Source of the DNA: Chitinophagaceae bacterium | Lineage (GTDB): Bacteria > Bacteroidota > Bacteroidia > Chitinophagales > Chitinophagaceae | Length of the DNA stretch: 64,000 nucleotides | Direction: 5' to 3' | Assembly: GCA_947452965.1 (NCBI GenBank) | Contig: CANGEW010000010.1 | Location: 1-64,000, forward strand | Part shown: positions 17,691 to 27,454 of the stretch, piece by piece | Layout: each line of letters opens with the position of its first letter | Numbering within the stretch: position 1 is the first letter of the stretch | Made by a program: the position numbers and the translations under genes | Notes under the pieces: model-generated | Seen by the model: the letters and a program-made list of their open reading frames with translations, nothing else | Database searches by the model: none | What the model was told of the DNA's origin: nothing

Positions 17691-19619
17691 ATGAATCATT
17701 TGCTTAAATATTCAATTTGTCTTTGTTTCATTTTGCTATTGTCTACAGGGGCTTCAGTTACTCCAAATAATGTTGATACTTCAACTATATTGTATTTCCC
17801 ATATAAGTCAAAAGGCCTTTCAGATCAAGAAGCAGCAGCACATCTTTTGAATCGGTTTAGTTTTGGTGCAACACCAGGACAAGTAGAGGAGGTTGTAAAA
17901 ATGGGATTAGAAAATTGGTTTGAAAAGCAATTAAATGGTGACTTGCCAGATGATGTGTTGCTTCAAAAGCTATCAATTTATAAATATTTGCACTTATCCA
18001 ATGCTGAGGCATTAGCCACATTTCCTAGATTTCCGAAGGTGATAAGAATGGCCATTAAAGATGGAGTACTAGATAAGGACTCTGTTAAAATTATGGATAA
18101 AGCTCTGCTAAAAGAAAAATTAGATGCCTATAGATCAGAAAAAAAAATGCATCCAGAAGCACAACTCATCAGAGAGTTTGTAAATCAAAAAATTCTTCGA
18201 GCTTGTTATTCCAATAACCAATTGCAAGAAGTGCTTACCAGTTTTTGGTTCAATCATTTTAATGTGGCTTTATCAAAACCCCAAGTCGTTCATTTTGCGC
18301 CAGCCTATGAACGCGATGTAATCCGTCCAAATGTGTTGGGAAAGTTTAGTGATTTACTGATAGGAACCGCCAAGTCTCCTGCTATGTTAGTTTATTTGGA
18401 TAATTTTTCTAGTTCTGGAGAAATGGAAAGTCTGCAAAATCCTCAATCTGGAGAAAGAGTGAGAAGAATGATGGCTCGCAAAATGGAATCACAAGACACC
18501 GCCAATATTGAATTAGTTGAAAGAATTAAAAAGGGTAGAGCTAGCAAAGGATTAAATGAAAACTATGCACGCGAAGTAATGGAACTGCATACGTTGGGAG
18601 TGGATGGTGGGTATACACAAGAAGATGTTACCAATGCTGCAAGGGTTCTAACTGGGTGGTCTATGTATCCTTATGATGATGAGTACTCAGGACCTTTCAA
18701 AAAAATATTAGAATCAGTAGGCGAGGATCAGTTAGTTAAAAGAGGATATGTTAGAGAAGGTGATTTCTTCTTTTTAATGAACAGGCATGATGTTAAAGAA
18801 AAGCAAGTCTTAGGAAAAACTTTTCCGGAAAATGGAGGATATCAAGAAGGCGTTGATCTTTTAAATATGTTGGCGCATCAAAGAAATACAGCTCAGTTTA
18901 TTTGTAAAAAAATAGCTACTTATTTTGTTTCGGACCATCCACCTTCATCACTGATTGATAAAATGACCAACTCTTTCATACAAAAAGATGGCAATATCAA
19001 AGAGGTGATCATTACAATGGTAAATGCTCCTGAATTTTGGAGTAAAGAATCTGTTCGTCAAAAAACAAAATCTCCTTTCGAATTAGTAGTAAGTGCAATT
19101 AGGAGTTTACATGCCAATGTGGTAGCTCCATTTCAAGTGTTTAAAAAAATCGAAAGTATCGGACAAAAAATCTATTACTATCAAGCACCAACAGGGTTTC
19201 CTGATAGAGCCGATTATTGGATTAATACTGGGGCATTGTTAAACAGGATGAATTTTGGAATGGATATCGCTTCGGATGAAATGAACGGAGTAAAAGTAGA
19301 TCTATTGGAGATCAATCAAAACCATGAGCCTGAAAATCCTTCAGCAGCATTGCAAACATATGCCGAATTATTAATGCCTGGCAGAAATATGGATGCTACC
19401 ATAAAAAGACTACAGCCATTATTAACCGATCCAAATTTTGAAAAGAAATTACAAGAAGCCCAAAACAGTCAATCAGTTACAACCTCAACAACAACTAATG
19501 ATGAAATGAAGGATGCAGATGATGAAGTGCCGATGTTACCCAAAAAGAAAGCAGAAAGAAATATGTTGGCTCAAGTCGTGGGGATCATTATTGGCTCACC
19601 TGAATTTCAAAGAAGATAA
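17691..19619 (+). CDS. DUF1800 exported protein
   Basis: A 642-residue protein with an N-terminal signal peptide (about 1-25). DUF1800 features: AAHLLNRFSFGATPGQVEEV (about 44-63), LREFVNQKILRACYS-type helix, VLTSFWFNHFNVAL (about 184-197), NENYAREVMELHTLGVDGGYTQEDV (about 294-318) and GWSMYPYD. The family is always paired with DUF1501 as here; the biochemical role is unknown, though the pair is widespread in Bacteroidota and Planctomycetes. A low-complexity Thr/Ser/Asp-rich stretch near 590-620 is a linker. DUF1501 follows 11 nt downstream. Confidence 0.9.
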   Translation: MNHLLKYSICLCFILLLSTGASVTPNNVDTSTILYFPYKSKGLSDQEAAAHLLNRFSFGATPGQVEEVVKMGLENWFEKQLNGDLPDDVLLQKLSIYKYLHLSNAEALATFPRFPKVIRMAIKDGVLDKDSVKIMDKALLKEKLDAYRSEKKMHPEAQLIREFVNQKILRACYSNNQLQEVLTSFWFNHFNVALSKPQVVHFAPAYERDVIRPNVLGKFSDLLIGTAKSPAMLVYLDNFSSSGEMESLQNPQSGERVRRMMARKMESQDTANIELVERIKKGRASKGLNENYAREVMELHTLGVDGGYTQEDVTNAARVLTGWSMYPYDDEYSGPFKKILESVGEDQLVKRGYVREGDFFFLMNRHDVKEKQVLGKTFPENGGYQEGVDLLNMLAHQRNTAQFICKKIATYFVSDHPPSSLIDKMTNSFIQKDGNIKEVIITMVNAPEFWSKESVRQKTKSPFELVVSAIRSLHANVVAPFQVFKKIESIGQKIYYYQAPTGFPDRADYWINTGALLNRMNFGMDIASDEMNGVKVDLLEINQNHEPENPSAALQTYAELLMPGRNMDATIKRLQPLLTDPNFEKKLQEAQNSQSVTTSTTTNDEMKDADDEVPMLPKKKAERNMLAQVVGIIIGSPEFQRR

Positions 19620-19630
19620 TTCTAATATTT

Positions 19631-20899
19631 ATGACATCAAGAAGAGCATTTATTAAATCAGGAGCCATTGCTGCATTTGGAATCAGTTTTGGTGGAATAC
19701 CTGCTTTTGTTGCAAGGGCTGCGAATGCTTTTAAATTAGACAAAGCCTATAAAAAAAAGAAAATCCTAATATGCATTTTTCAGCGAGGAGCAATGGATGG
19801 GTTAATGGCAGTTACTCCTTTTACAGATAAAGAATTACAAACAGCACGTCCTAATTTATTTATCAATCCTTCAAAAACTGGAAAGTCTGATACAACTCTA
19901 CTTGACTTGGATGGTAGATTTGGTTTACATCCTTCTTTATTGCCCTTTCAGCAATTATTTAATAATAAACAATTGGCAATTGTTCATGGTATTGGATCGC
20001 CCAATAACTCCCGTTCACATTTTGACGCACAAGATTATATGGAAACAGGTACTCCTTTTACCAAAGGGACTTCATCCGGATGGCTGAATCGTGCGATGGG
20101 TTTAATGGGTCATGATGCTACACCTTTTAGAGCGGTAAGTATCACATCTTCATTGCCACGGTCTTTGTATGGTTTAATGCCAGCAATCACTGTTAATAAT
20201 CTTGCTGATTTTACATTTGGTAATAAAAAAAATATCTCGAATACAAATATGTCAGCCAAAAGCTTTGAAGATTTGTATGATGAAACAACCAATAGTCTTT
20301 TAAAAAACACCAGTAAAGAAACTTTTGAAGCGGTGGATATGATTTCAAAAATAGATGTAAAGAATTATCGGGCTACTAACGGAGCCGTATATCCAAATTC
20401 AGCATTAGGAAATTCATTAAAACAAATAGCTCAATTAATAAAGTCGGATGTAGGTCTAGAAATCGGTTTTGCGGAATCGACAGGATGGGATACTCATTTT
20501 AACCAAGGGACCACTAACGGCATTTTTTCAAGAAATGCGAAAGATTTAAGTGAGAGTATTGCAGCACTATGGACTGATTTAGGAACAATGTATCAAGATG
20601 AAGTGGTCATCATGACCATGACGGAATTTGGCCGCACAGTTCATCAAAATGGGACTGGAGGAACTGATCATGGAAGAGCATCTTGTAATTTTATAATTGG
20701 TAATGATGTGATAGGAGGTAAAGTCTATGGAGATATACAACCTTTATCAAAAGAAAACTTAGAAGACGGCAGAGATTTACCAGTAACTACAGATTTTCGA
20801 TCTGTCTTTAGCGAAGTAGCCGACAAGCATTTGTTATTAAAAAATGATCAAATATTGTTTCCTGATTGGACAGGTAAACATATAAACTTGATGAAATAA
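19631..20899 (+). CDS. DUF1501 protein with Tat signal
   Basis: A 422-residue protein of the alkaline-phosphatase-like DUF1501 family. It starts with a twin-arginine signal (SRRAFIK at 3-9 followed by a hydrophobic stretch to about 30), so it is exported folded, which suggests a metal or cofactor acquired in the cytoplasm. Family motifs: ICIFQRGAMDGLMAVTPF (about 46-63), GLHPSLLPFQQLF, VHGIGSPNNSRSHFDAQDYMETG (about 117-139), STGWDTHFNQGT (about 283-294), and TEFGRTVHQNGTGGTDHG (about 333-350), containing the likely metal-binding His/Asp set. Exact reaction unknown. It forms an operon with DUF1800. Confidence 0.9.
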   Translation: MTSRRAFIKSGAIAAFGISFGGIPAFVARAANAFKLDKAYKKKKILICIFQRGAMDGLMAVTPFTDKELQTARPNLFINPSKTGKSDTTLLDLDGRFGLHPSLLPFQQLFNNKQLAIVHGIGSPNNSRSHFDAQDYMETGTPFTKGTSSGWLNRAMGLMGHDATPFRAVSITSSLPRSLYGLMPAITVNNLADFTFGNKKNISNTNMSAKSFEDLYDETTNSLLKNTSKETFEAVDMISKIDVKNYRATNGAVYPNSALGNSLKQIAQLIKSDVGLEIGFAESTGWDTHFNQGTTNGIFSRNAKDLSESIAALWTDLGTMYQDEVVIMTMTEFGRTVHQNGTGGTDHGRASCNFIIGNDVIGGKVYGDIQPLSKENLEDGRDLPVTTDFRSVFSEVADKHLLLKNDQILFPDWTGKHINLMK

Positions 20900-20910
20900 A
20901 AAAAGAATCA

Positions 20911-21348
20911 TTACAGTTTCTGAATTTTTTCAAATCTTTTTTTATTTACATAGCCGTGAATTATTCTTAATAATCCTAATAAAATCAGAGAATTGGCTAA
21001 AATGGTTATCGCAAGTCCACTTTGTCCTGATAATGGCAACACTTTTATGGATAGTCCGCTAGCAGCAAAGAGAATCCCCATTAATAAATGATGATTTGAT
21101 TTGGAAAGTTGAATGTCAATAAAATCGGGAAGTTGTTTCAAAATAGCTTCTGCCTCATCATATTCAAAACCTCTTTCAATTAATCCACCAATAAGATAGC
21201 CATCTGAACGATTGTTTTCCTTTTCTTTTAATACAAATTGAAGGCTGTCGGGAGCTATTTTATTTAGATCTATGTCGATGATAGGTTTGGACTCCATAAT
21301 TGGTAATGGTGAAGAGCCGAATTCTATCTTTTCATTATTCTTTTCCAT
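20911..21348 (-). CDS. hypothetical membrane protein, two C-terminal spans
   Basis: About 145 residues from the ATG at 21346-21348 (MEKNNEKIEF); an in-frame ATG at 21366 would add six residues. The N-terminal half is soluble and acidic, with a helical UBA-like segment (IGGLIERGFEYDEAEAILKQL). Two membrane spans follow (about residues 92-112 and 115-135), and the protein ends with a basic helix. I do not recognise a family. It is convergent with DUF1501 (11 nt). Confidence 0.55.
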   Translation of the reverse strand: MEKNNEKIEFGSSPLPIMESKPIIDIDLNKIAPDSLQFVLKEKENNRSDGYLIGGLIERGFEYDEAEAILKQLPDFIDIQLSKSNHHLLMGILFAASGLSIKVLPLSGQSGLAITILANSLILLGLLRIIHGYVNKKRFEKIQKL

Positions 21349-21461
21349 AGAGTATTTTGTAATCAAAGAAAAACAATTTTTATTGACCTTGACCGAAAAT
21401 TGTTGATTCTTTTAATTATAAAATAAATAATTTTGTGAAAACTAAATTCATTTTCAGTTAA

Positions 21462-21863
21462 GTGATTCTTTCATCTGCCATATTTTTTTTAATCGGTTTT
21501 GCAATTGCTTGGGTGCTCAGAACCATTGAAATTGCTAAGCAAAAACGAAATCATATCGGTACAGAAGGGTTGCTGGAAAGTGAAAGATTGATTAAAGAAA
21601 CTTTACGAAAGGAAAGCGCTCGTGCATTTCAAATGAAAGAGGCAACAGAGGCTGAACTTGGGAAAAAAATTCAAATTGCAGAGAACCTAATCAGGCAAAT
21701 GGATCAGGATATTTTACTTCTCCAAAAAAGTAATGAAGAAACAGAAGCCCTTCTACAAACTACTCAGCCAGAGCTATACAATCTAAAAATTAAACTACTC
21801 GAGGCAAATAATACTATTGCTAGGTTAAAATCACAAATTCAGCAACTTACGAATGGAAAGTAG
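21462..21863 (+). CDS. membrane-anchored coiled-coil hypothetical protein
   Basis: A 133-residue protein starting at a GTG (21462). One N-terminal membrane span (ILSSAIFFLIGFAIAWVL, about 2-19) is followed by about 110 residues of predicted coiled coil rich in Glu, Lys and Leu. No known domain. The GTG start is chosen because the hydrophobic anchor begins directly there and no ATG lies upstream in frame. Possibly an envelope-associated structural protein; function not assigned. Confidence 0.5.
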   Translation: MILSSAIFFLIGFAIAWVLRTIEIAKQKRNHIGTEGLLESERLIKETLRKESARAFQMKEATEAELGKKIQIAENLIRQMDQDILLLQKSNEETEALLQTTQPELYNLKIKLLEANNTIARLKSQIQQLTNGK

Positions 21864-22112
21864 TTTTTATGTGTTTTAATAATTGTTTGTAATCAGCTAT
21901 TTTATTCTTCCCTTTGAAATCTTATAATTTCTCGTTTATTAATTATACTTTCGCGTTGAAATGATTTAATAGAACATGCACGTTTTCTTTGGTGGAATTC
22001 GATGATTGTGTTTGTTTTTTAAGTCTTTCTAATCTGGTACTTTATTATAACAGCTACCTTCTAAGAAACTACATATTATTCGTAAAACTATTTTATAATT
22101 TAAAAAATTATT

Positions 22113-25100
22113 ATGAAAAAACACTTCATGTTACTAGTCGCTTTTTTTTCTGTTCTTTCATCTTATGCACAATTGAGTAATGAAGAGAGAATTTTAGCAA
22201 TGGGACTTGTGAATGCTCATTCCTCTGAGTTAGGTATGAGTATTGAGGATCTTCAAAATTTTGAAATTTCAAGTACTTATTTTAATCCATCTACTCAATT
22301 AAGGATGGTATATGTGCAGCAAACTTATAAGGGAATTCCTGTTTTTAATAAAATGCAAGTACTGGCTTTTAAAAACAATCAACTTGTTTCATCTGCCGGT
22401 TCTCGTATACAACTAATCAATCAATTAGTAAATAATGAGGGTAAGCCAATGGTAGCTTTGGATGCAGCTATTATTAGCGCACTACAAGATCAAAAAATTG
22501 TCGTATCTAATAAAATAAGTGTAACTAAACAACTTGGAGCAACTTATTTTGTTGGCAATTTAGGGGTGGCCTACAATGATATTAGCGCAACTTTAGTATG
22601 GTTACCTATTTCTGAAAAATCAGTGAGATTAACTTGGCAAATTGAAGTCGCTCCATTGCATTCATCAGATCATTTGCTTATTAGAGTAGATGCAGAAACG
22701 AATCAAGTCTTAGATAAAAATAATTATACTGTGTATGAGCAGTTTCAGCCACAAGCAGACGGATTAGAAAATGCAAGAAATATACATACTAGCAATCTTA
22801 CGCAGACAAAAACCAACACTTCTCCAAGTGTTGTTTCCTCTGCATCGTATAAGGTAGTTCCTTTTCCTGCGGAAAGCCCTAATCACATAGGTGGAACCGC
22901 CGCATTAGTTACTGATCCTTGGACATTGGCTGCAGGAAATGCAACTTCTTTAGGTTGGCATTACGATGGTACCAGCTACAGAGATAGCTCTCGTGGTAAT
23001 AATGTTTGGTCGCAGGAAGACAGGGACAATAATAATGCTACATATGGTAAAGCAGCAGTTTCTTCTACTTCTCAGCCTACTTTGACATTCAATTATTCAC
23101 CTGACTATACAAAAGCGCCTACAGATACTACCAACCAAAAATTTGCTATAGCTAATTTATTCTATTGGAACAATTTAATGCATGATCTTTTATATGTATA
23201 CGGATTCGATGAAGTGTCTGGTAATTTTCAGACTAGTAATCAAAGTCGTGGAGGATTAGGTAATGATTATGTAGTGGCTGATGCTCAAGATGCTGGGGGT
23301 ACGAACAATGCAAATTTTTCTACACCAGTTGATGGGAGTCTTCCAAGAATGCAGATGTATCTTTTTACTTACACAACTCCTAATAGAGATGGTGATTTGG
23401 ATAATGGGGTTATTACCCATGAATATGGTCATGGATTAAGCAATCGATTAACAGGAGGGCCTGCTAATTCTTCTTGTCTAAGTAATGCAGAACAAGGTGG
23501 AGAAGGATGGAGTGATTACATTGCGTTAATGACAACTACCAATTGGGCAACAGCTGCTGTTACCGATGGAGCACTTGCAAAGCCAATAGGTACGTATGTA
23601 TTAGGTCAAGCTACTACGGCTGCAGGTATTCGTACTTATCCATATTCTACAAATATGTCAATTAACCCCTGGACATACGCAATGATGGCAGGCTCTGGAG
23701 GAGAAGTACATAAGATAGGTGAAATCTGGTGTACGGTATTATGGGACATGACTTGGGAGATGATCGCAATGGATGGAATTAATACAAACATTTTTAATCC
23801 TTCAGGTACGGGAGGGAATTCTGCAGCTTTAAAATTGGTAATTGAAGGTATGCGATTACAGCCTTGTAGTCCGGGATACATTGATGCAAGAAATGCTATT
23901 TTGAAAGCCGATACTTTATTTTTTGGTGGGAAATATAGTTGTGCAATTTGGAAAGCATTTGCAAAAAGAGGAATGGGAAAAAATGCTTCTCAAGGATCTT
24001 CTAATAGTACAACAGATCAAGTTGCAGATTTTACAGACAATGGTAGTCTGGTAGTTCGTTTGTCGCAAAGTACTGCTCAACAAACTGAAGGACAAAACGT
24101 AACTTATAATACTTTTGTTAGCGCCGGTTCTTGCAGTGGATTATCAAATTATACTTTAAGAGATACTTTGCCTTCTAACGTTACTTATGTTTCTGGTGGA
24201 AGTTATGATTCAATAACTAGAGTGGTAAGCTTCCCTGTAAATATTGCTGTGGGAGGGTCACTAACGTATTCATTTAGTGTAATGATCAAAACAGGTAGCT
24301 ATTATCCTGACGTTCAACTAATAAATGAAACCGTACCTTCTACTACTGTATCATCTAATTGGACAACAAGTTCAACAAGTACTACCAATTGGGTTGCATC
24401 TGCCGCTCAAAGTGTGAGTGCGCCTAATTCTTTTTTTAGTACAAACCTAACCACCGCTTCTGATCAAAAAATTGAAACGACCAATCCTATAAACATAACT
24501 GCCTCTACATCATTGCTTACATTCCAAGGGTATATTAATTCAGAGTCTGGATGGGATGGGGGCGTGGTTGAAATTAGTACCAACAATGGTACCACTTGGA
24601 CTGATCTTGGATCTGCAATAATTTCGGGTGGTTACAATGGTGTTTTAGGTACCAGTACCAGTGGATTAAGTGGAAGATCTGCTTTCACAGGTAATAGCAA
24701 TGGCTTTGTGAAAACAACTATTAATCTTTCCAATTACATTGGACAATCGGTTAGAATCAGATTTAGATTTGCATCAGATGCGAGTGTTGCAGCAACTGGC
24801 TGGTATGTGGATGATATTCAATTATCGGATGTTGCTCAAGTTAAAATGAGGTCTAGTGTATTTAATGCAACGAATGCAAGAATTGCTGTAAGCGATACCA
24901 CTACAACTATTCTTCAAGCGGTAGGTTGTATCTCAGGTTCAATTACTACTCAACCTTCTAATAGTTTGATATGTGCTAATGCAACCACATCCAATTTTAC
25001 GGTGGTAGCCAATGGAACATCTTTATTATATCAGTGGCAGGTAAGCGTAGATGGGGGTGCTAGTTTTAACGATTTGCAAGGAGCCAATAGTAACATTTTA

Positions 25101-27074
25101 AATCTTACTGGATTAAATTCATCAAATAATAACTACCAATATCGTTGTGTGATTAATGGTACTTGTACAAATAGTTTAATTTCGAATGTTGCGACTTTGG
25201 GTTTTGTAAATTTACCTAATGCACCAACTACTTCAAATACGGCAAGATGTTCATCAGGAACCGTAACATTGTCCGGAACTGCTGGTGCAAATGAAACCAT
25301 TGATTGGTACAGTGTTTCTTCAGGAGGAACCTTATTGGGATCTGGTGTAAGTATTACCTCTCCAACCATTTCTACCACTACTACTTATTATGCAGCAGCT
25401 AGAAACACACAAAATGGTTGTACATCTTCTTCTCGGAATGCATTGGTCGCTTCTGTGCTATCAGCTCCAGCAGCTCCGGTTGCAACGAGTGGTTCAAGAT
25501 GTGGGACAGGGTCTGTGAATATTTCGGCTACTCCAGGTACAGGTGAAACGATTGATTGGTATCCAGCCGCTACCGCAGGAACGTTGTTGGCATCAAGTAC
25601 AAACAGTTATGCTACACCTTCTATAACAGCTACTACTACTTATTATGCAGCTTCAAAAAATGCAGGCTGTGCTTCAACAACAAGAACATCTGTTAGCGCT
25701 ACTATAAATGCATTACCTGCAAGTATTACCTCAGTTACAGCTTCTGCAAGATGTGGTGCAGACACTGCAACAATTTCCGCAACATCTGCAACTGGTTGTA
25801 CTGTAAATTGGTACGCAGACTCTACAACTTCAACAGTCTTACAAGCGGGTACACTAACAGGGGTTAATAAATATTTAACTCCGGTAATTGCAGCTACTAC
25901 AACATATTGGGTAGTGAATAAAAATTTAACTACGGCTTGTTTGTCCGCTGCTAGAAAATCAGTTATTGCTACCATAAATGTTGTGCCGGCGGCTCCTGCA
26001 GTAAGAGATTCATTTAGATGTGGATCTGGTGCTGTAAAATTAACAGCGATTCTGCCTACAAATCCTATTGGTACAGTAATTTGGTATGCAGCCGCTAGTG
26101 GGGGCACATCATTAGGTACAGCTTCGACCTATACTACACCAACCATCACGGCTACTACTAGTTATTATGTAGAAGCAAAAGCTACTACGGGTGGATGTTT
26201 GTCTAAAACAAGATCCCTTTGTAAAGCAATCATATATAGTGTTCCTGGAGTTCCTGTAGCAGTGAATGGATCAAGATGTGGAACCGGAACAGTTAGTTTA
26301 TCTGCAACACCATCTGCGGGACTAAAAATAGATTGGTATTCTGCGGCTACCAGCGGCACTTTACTGTTGATTGGAAATACAACGTATGTCACACCAAGTA
26401 TTACTGCAACCAAATCTTATTATGCAACTGCTAGAGATGCAGTTTCAAACTGTGTGTCTGCAACTAGAGCGACTGTAATAGCTACCGTAACCTCTGTGTT
26501 AGCAGCACCATCAACATTGACAGGTACTACCAGTATTTGTAGTATTGTTGGAACAGCAACGTCTACACCTTATACATGTGCGGCAGTTACAGGAGCAACT
26601 TCTTATTCTTGGACAATCCCTTCTGGGGCAGTAATTGATAGTGGTAATAATGGTACCAGAATAAGAGTACGTTTTGTAACAGCAGGCTCAAATGATAGTG
26701 TTTATGTTCAAGCTAATAATGGTTGTTTAGGAGCTAAGAAAGTACTTAAACTAGTTACGACAGGTTGTGCAACAACTCCATTTGCAAAAGTAAATACCGG
26801 ATCATCAGTGGTATTGTCTTCACATCAGTTAAATGGCTTTGAACTAAATACATACCCTAATCCTAGCCAGAACTTTTTCAATATTCAATTAAATTCACTG
26901 AACCAAGAAAAAGTACAGGTAAAGTTATTTGATCTTCAGGGAAGGGTATTACAGACGGCAGTCATTTCTCCTAATCAAAAGAGTAGAGTTGGAAATAATT
27001 TAAAATCTGGTACCTATTTTATTGAAGTAAAGCAAGGAGAAAAAATGAGTGTTCAAAAAGTGATTAAGCTGTAA
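22113..27074 (+). CDS. secreted M36 (fungalysin) metallopeptidase with Ig-like repeats and T9SS sorting domain
   Basis: A 1653-residue extracellular zinc protease. Order: signal peptide (1-19, SYAQ), FTP propeptide (about 20-210), M36 catalytic domain (about 255-640) with HEYGH (His436, Glu437, His440) and third ligand Glu464 in EGWSD; a DUF11-like adhesive domain (about 650-745); a MAM/jelly-roll-like domain (about 755-905) with WDGGVVEIS and GWYVDDIQL; one Ig-like domain (about 945-1035); five tandem Ig-like repeats of about 80-90 residues (about 1035-1470) with IDWY and TTYYA motifs; a PKD-like domain; and a type A T9SS C-terminal sorting domain (YPNPSQNFFNIQL to the C-terminus). So it is exported by Sec, moved across the outer membrane by T9SS and probably attached to the surface or released. 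The small number of Cys per repeat (pairs such as RCGTG/CASTT) may form disulfides. A strong terminator follows. Confidence 0.93.
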   Translation: MKKHFMLLVAFFSVLSSYAQLSNEERILAMGLVNAHSSELGMSIEDLQNFEISSTYFNPSTQLRMVYVQQTYKGIPVFNKMQVLAFKNNQLVSSAGSRIQLINQLVNNEGKPMVALDAAIISALQDQKIVVSNKISVTKQLGATYFVGNLGVAYNDISATLVWLPISEKSVRLTWQIEVAPLHSSDHLLIRVDAETNQVLDKNNYTVYEQFQPQADGLENARNIHTSNLTQTKTNTSPSVVSSASYKVVPFPAESPNHIGGTAALVTDPWTLAAGNATSLGWHYDGTSYRDSSRGNNVWSQEDRDNNNATYGKAAVSSTSQPTLTFNYSPDYTKAPTDTTNQKFAIANLFYWNNLMHDLLYVYGFDEVSGNFQTSNQSRGGLGNDYVVADAQDAGGTNNANFSTPVDGSLPRMQMYLFTYTTPNRDGDLDNGVITHEYGHGLSNRLTGGPANSSCLSNAEQGGEGWSDYIALMTTTNWATAAVTDGALAKPIGTYVLGQATTAAGIRTYPYSTNMSINPWTYAMMAGSGGEVHKIGEIWCTVLWDMTWEMIAMDGINTNIFNPSGTGGNSAALKLVIEGMRLQPCSPGYIDARNAILKADTLFFGGKYSCAIWKAFAKRGMGKNASQGSSNSTTDQVADFTDNGSLVVRLSQSTAQQTEGQNVTYNTFVSAGSCSGLSNYTLRDTLPSNVTYVSGGSYDSITRVVSFPVNIAVGGSLTYSFSVMIKTGSYYPDVQLINETVPSTTVSSNWTTSSTSTTNWVASAAQSVSAPNSFFSTNLTTASDQKIETTNPINITASTSLLTFQGYINSESGWDGGVVEISTNNGTTWTDLGSAIISGGYNGVLGTSTSGLSGRSAFTGNSNGFVKTTINLSNYIGQSVRIRFRFASDASVAATGWYVDDIQLSDVAQVKMRSSVFNATNARIAVSDTTTTILQAVGCISGSITTQPSNSLICANATTSNFTVVANGTSLLYQWQVSVDGGASFNDLQGANSNILNLTGLNSSNNNYQYRCVINGTCTNSLISNVATLGFVNLPNAPTTSNTARCSSGTVTLSGTAGANETIDWYSVSSGGTLLGSGVSITSPTISTTTTYYAAARNTQNGCTSSSRNALVASVLSAPAAPVATSGSRCGTGSVNISATPGTGETIDWYPAATAGTLLASSTNSYATPSITATTTYYAASKNAGCASTTRTSVSATINALPASITSVTASARCGADTATISATSATGCTVNWYADSTTSTVLQAGTLTGVNKYLTPVIAATTTYWVVNKNLTTACLSAARKSVIATINVVPAAPAVRDSFRCGSGAVKLTAILPTNPIGTVIWYAAASGGTSLGTASTYTTPTITATTSYYVEAKATTGGCLSKTRSLCKAIIYSVPGVPVAVNGSRCGTGTVSLSATPSAGLKIDWYSAATSGTLLLIGNTTYVTPSITATKSYYATARDAVSNCVSATRATVIATVTSVLAAPSTLTGTTSICSIVGTATSTPYTCAAVTGATSYSWTIPSGAVIDSGNNGTRIRVRFVTAGSNDSVYVQANNGCLGAKKVLKLVTTGCATTPFAKVNTGSSVVLSSHQLNGFELNTYPNPSQNFFNIQLNSLNQEKVQVKLFDLQGRVLQTAVISPNQKSRVGNNLKSGTYFIEVKQGEKMSVQKVIKL
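25216..26510 (+). repeat. five tandem Ig-like-domain coding repeats
   Basis: Within the M36 peptidase gene about five consecutive units of roughly 240-270 bp encode a recurrent pattern: a Cys-Gly start (ARCSSG, SRCGTG, ARCGAD, FRCGSG, SRCGTG), an (I/V)xWY strand, a TPxITATTxYY strand and a second Cys before an ATI/ATV end. Units are diverged at DNA level, so they are ancient duplications rather than recent slippage. Confidence 0.8.
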
Positions 27075-27098
27075 AAGCTAATAGATTATTTTTTCTAA

Positions 27099-27129
27099 GA
27101 GGCTGTCCAAACGGGCGGCCTCTTTTTTT
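27099..27129 (+). terminator. intrinsic terminator after the M36 peptidase
   Basis: A 10-bp stem (GAGGCTGTCC at 27099-27108 with GGGCGGCCTC at 27113-27122, two G-U pairs), AAAC loop, followed by seven T. It lies 25 nt after the stop codon. Confidence 0.9.
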
Positions 27130-27454
27130 AAATGAGCCATATTTTTAAAATATAACAATTTCCCGAATATTTAAGAGAGGTGAAATTATGGGTAGTTTTT
27201 GCAAAAGTCATGTAATCACATAGGGTTCAAAAGTCATCTTAACGAACAAATGAATCCTTTTAAATTTTAAGAAGATATTCGACTTTTCCTGAGCCTTGAA
27301 AAAAAATATAGCTCTTATATTTTCATGCTAAAAGCAAAATTTAATGTCTTAATTTAAACATTGCTGAATGAAATGATTTCAGTTTGTAGTTTTATTTTTA
27401 CAAAGCTGTTTATAAGTTTGATATAACTAAATAGTTACCTGCTTGAATTGTTGC
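27130..27454. other. gap without recognisable gene
   Basis: About 325 bp between the M36 terminator and the end of the FkbM gene. It is A/T-rich. I see a short direct repeat CAAAAGTCAT (two copies near 27200-27235) and no ORF, tRNA or strong hairpin. Confidence 0.6.

Noticed and set aside
17495-17692. 65-aa hydrophobic minus-strand frame upstream of the CDGSH gene
   Set aside because: It overlaps the CDGSH start and begins antisense to the first codon of DUF1800; composition is that of A/T-rich intergenic DNA.
21989-22180. 63-aa frame before the M36 peptidase
   Set aside because: It overlaps the signal-peptide codons of the peptidase in another frame and has no recognisable features.
25643-26107. 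154-aa minus-strand frame inside the M36 peptidase gene
   Set aside because: An antisense shadow of the Thr/Ala-rich Ig repeats; its apparent repeats mirror the sense codons.
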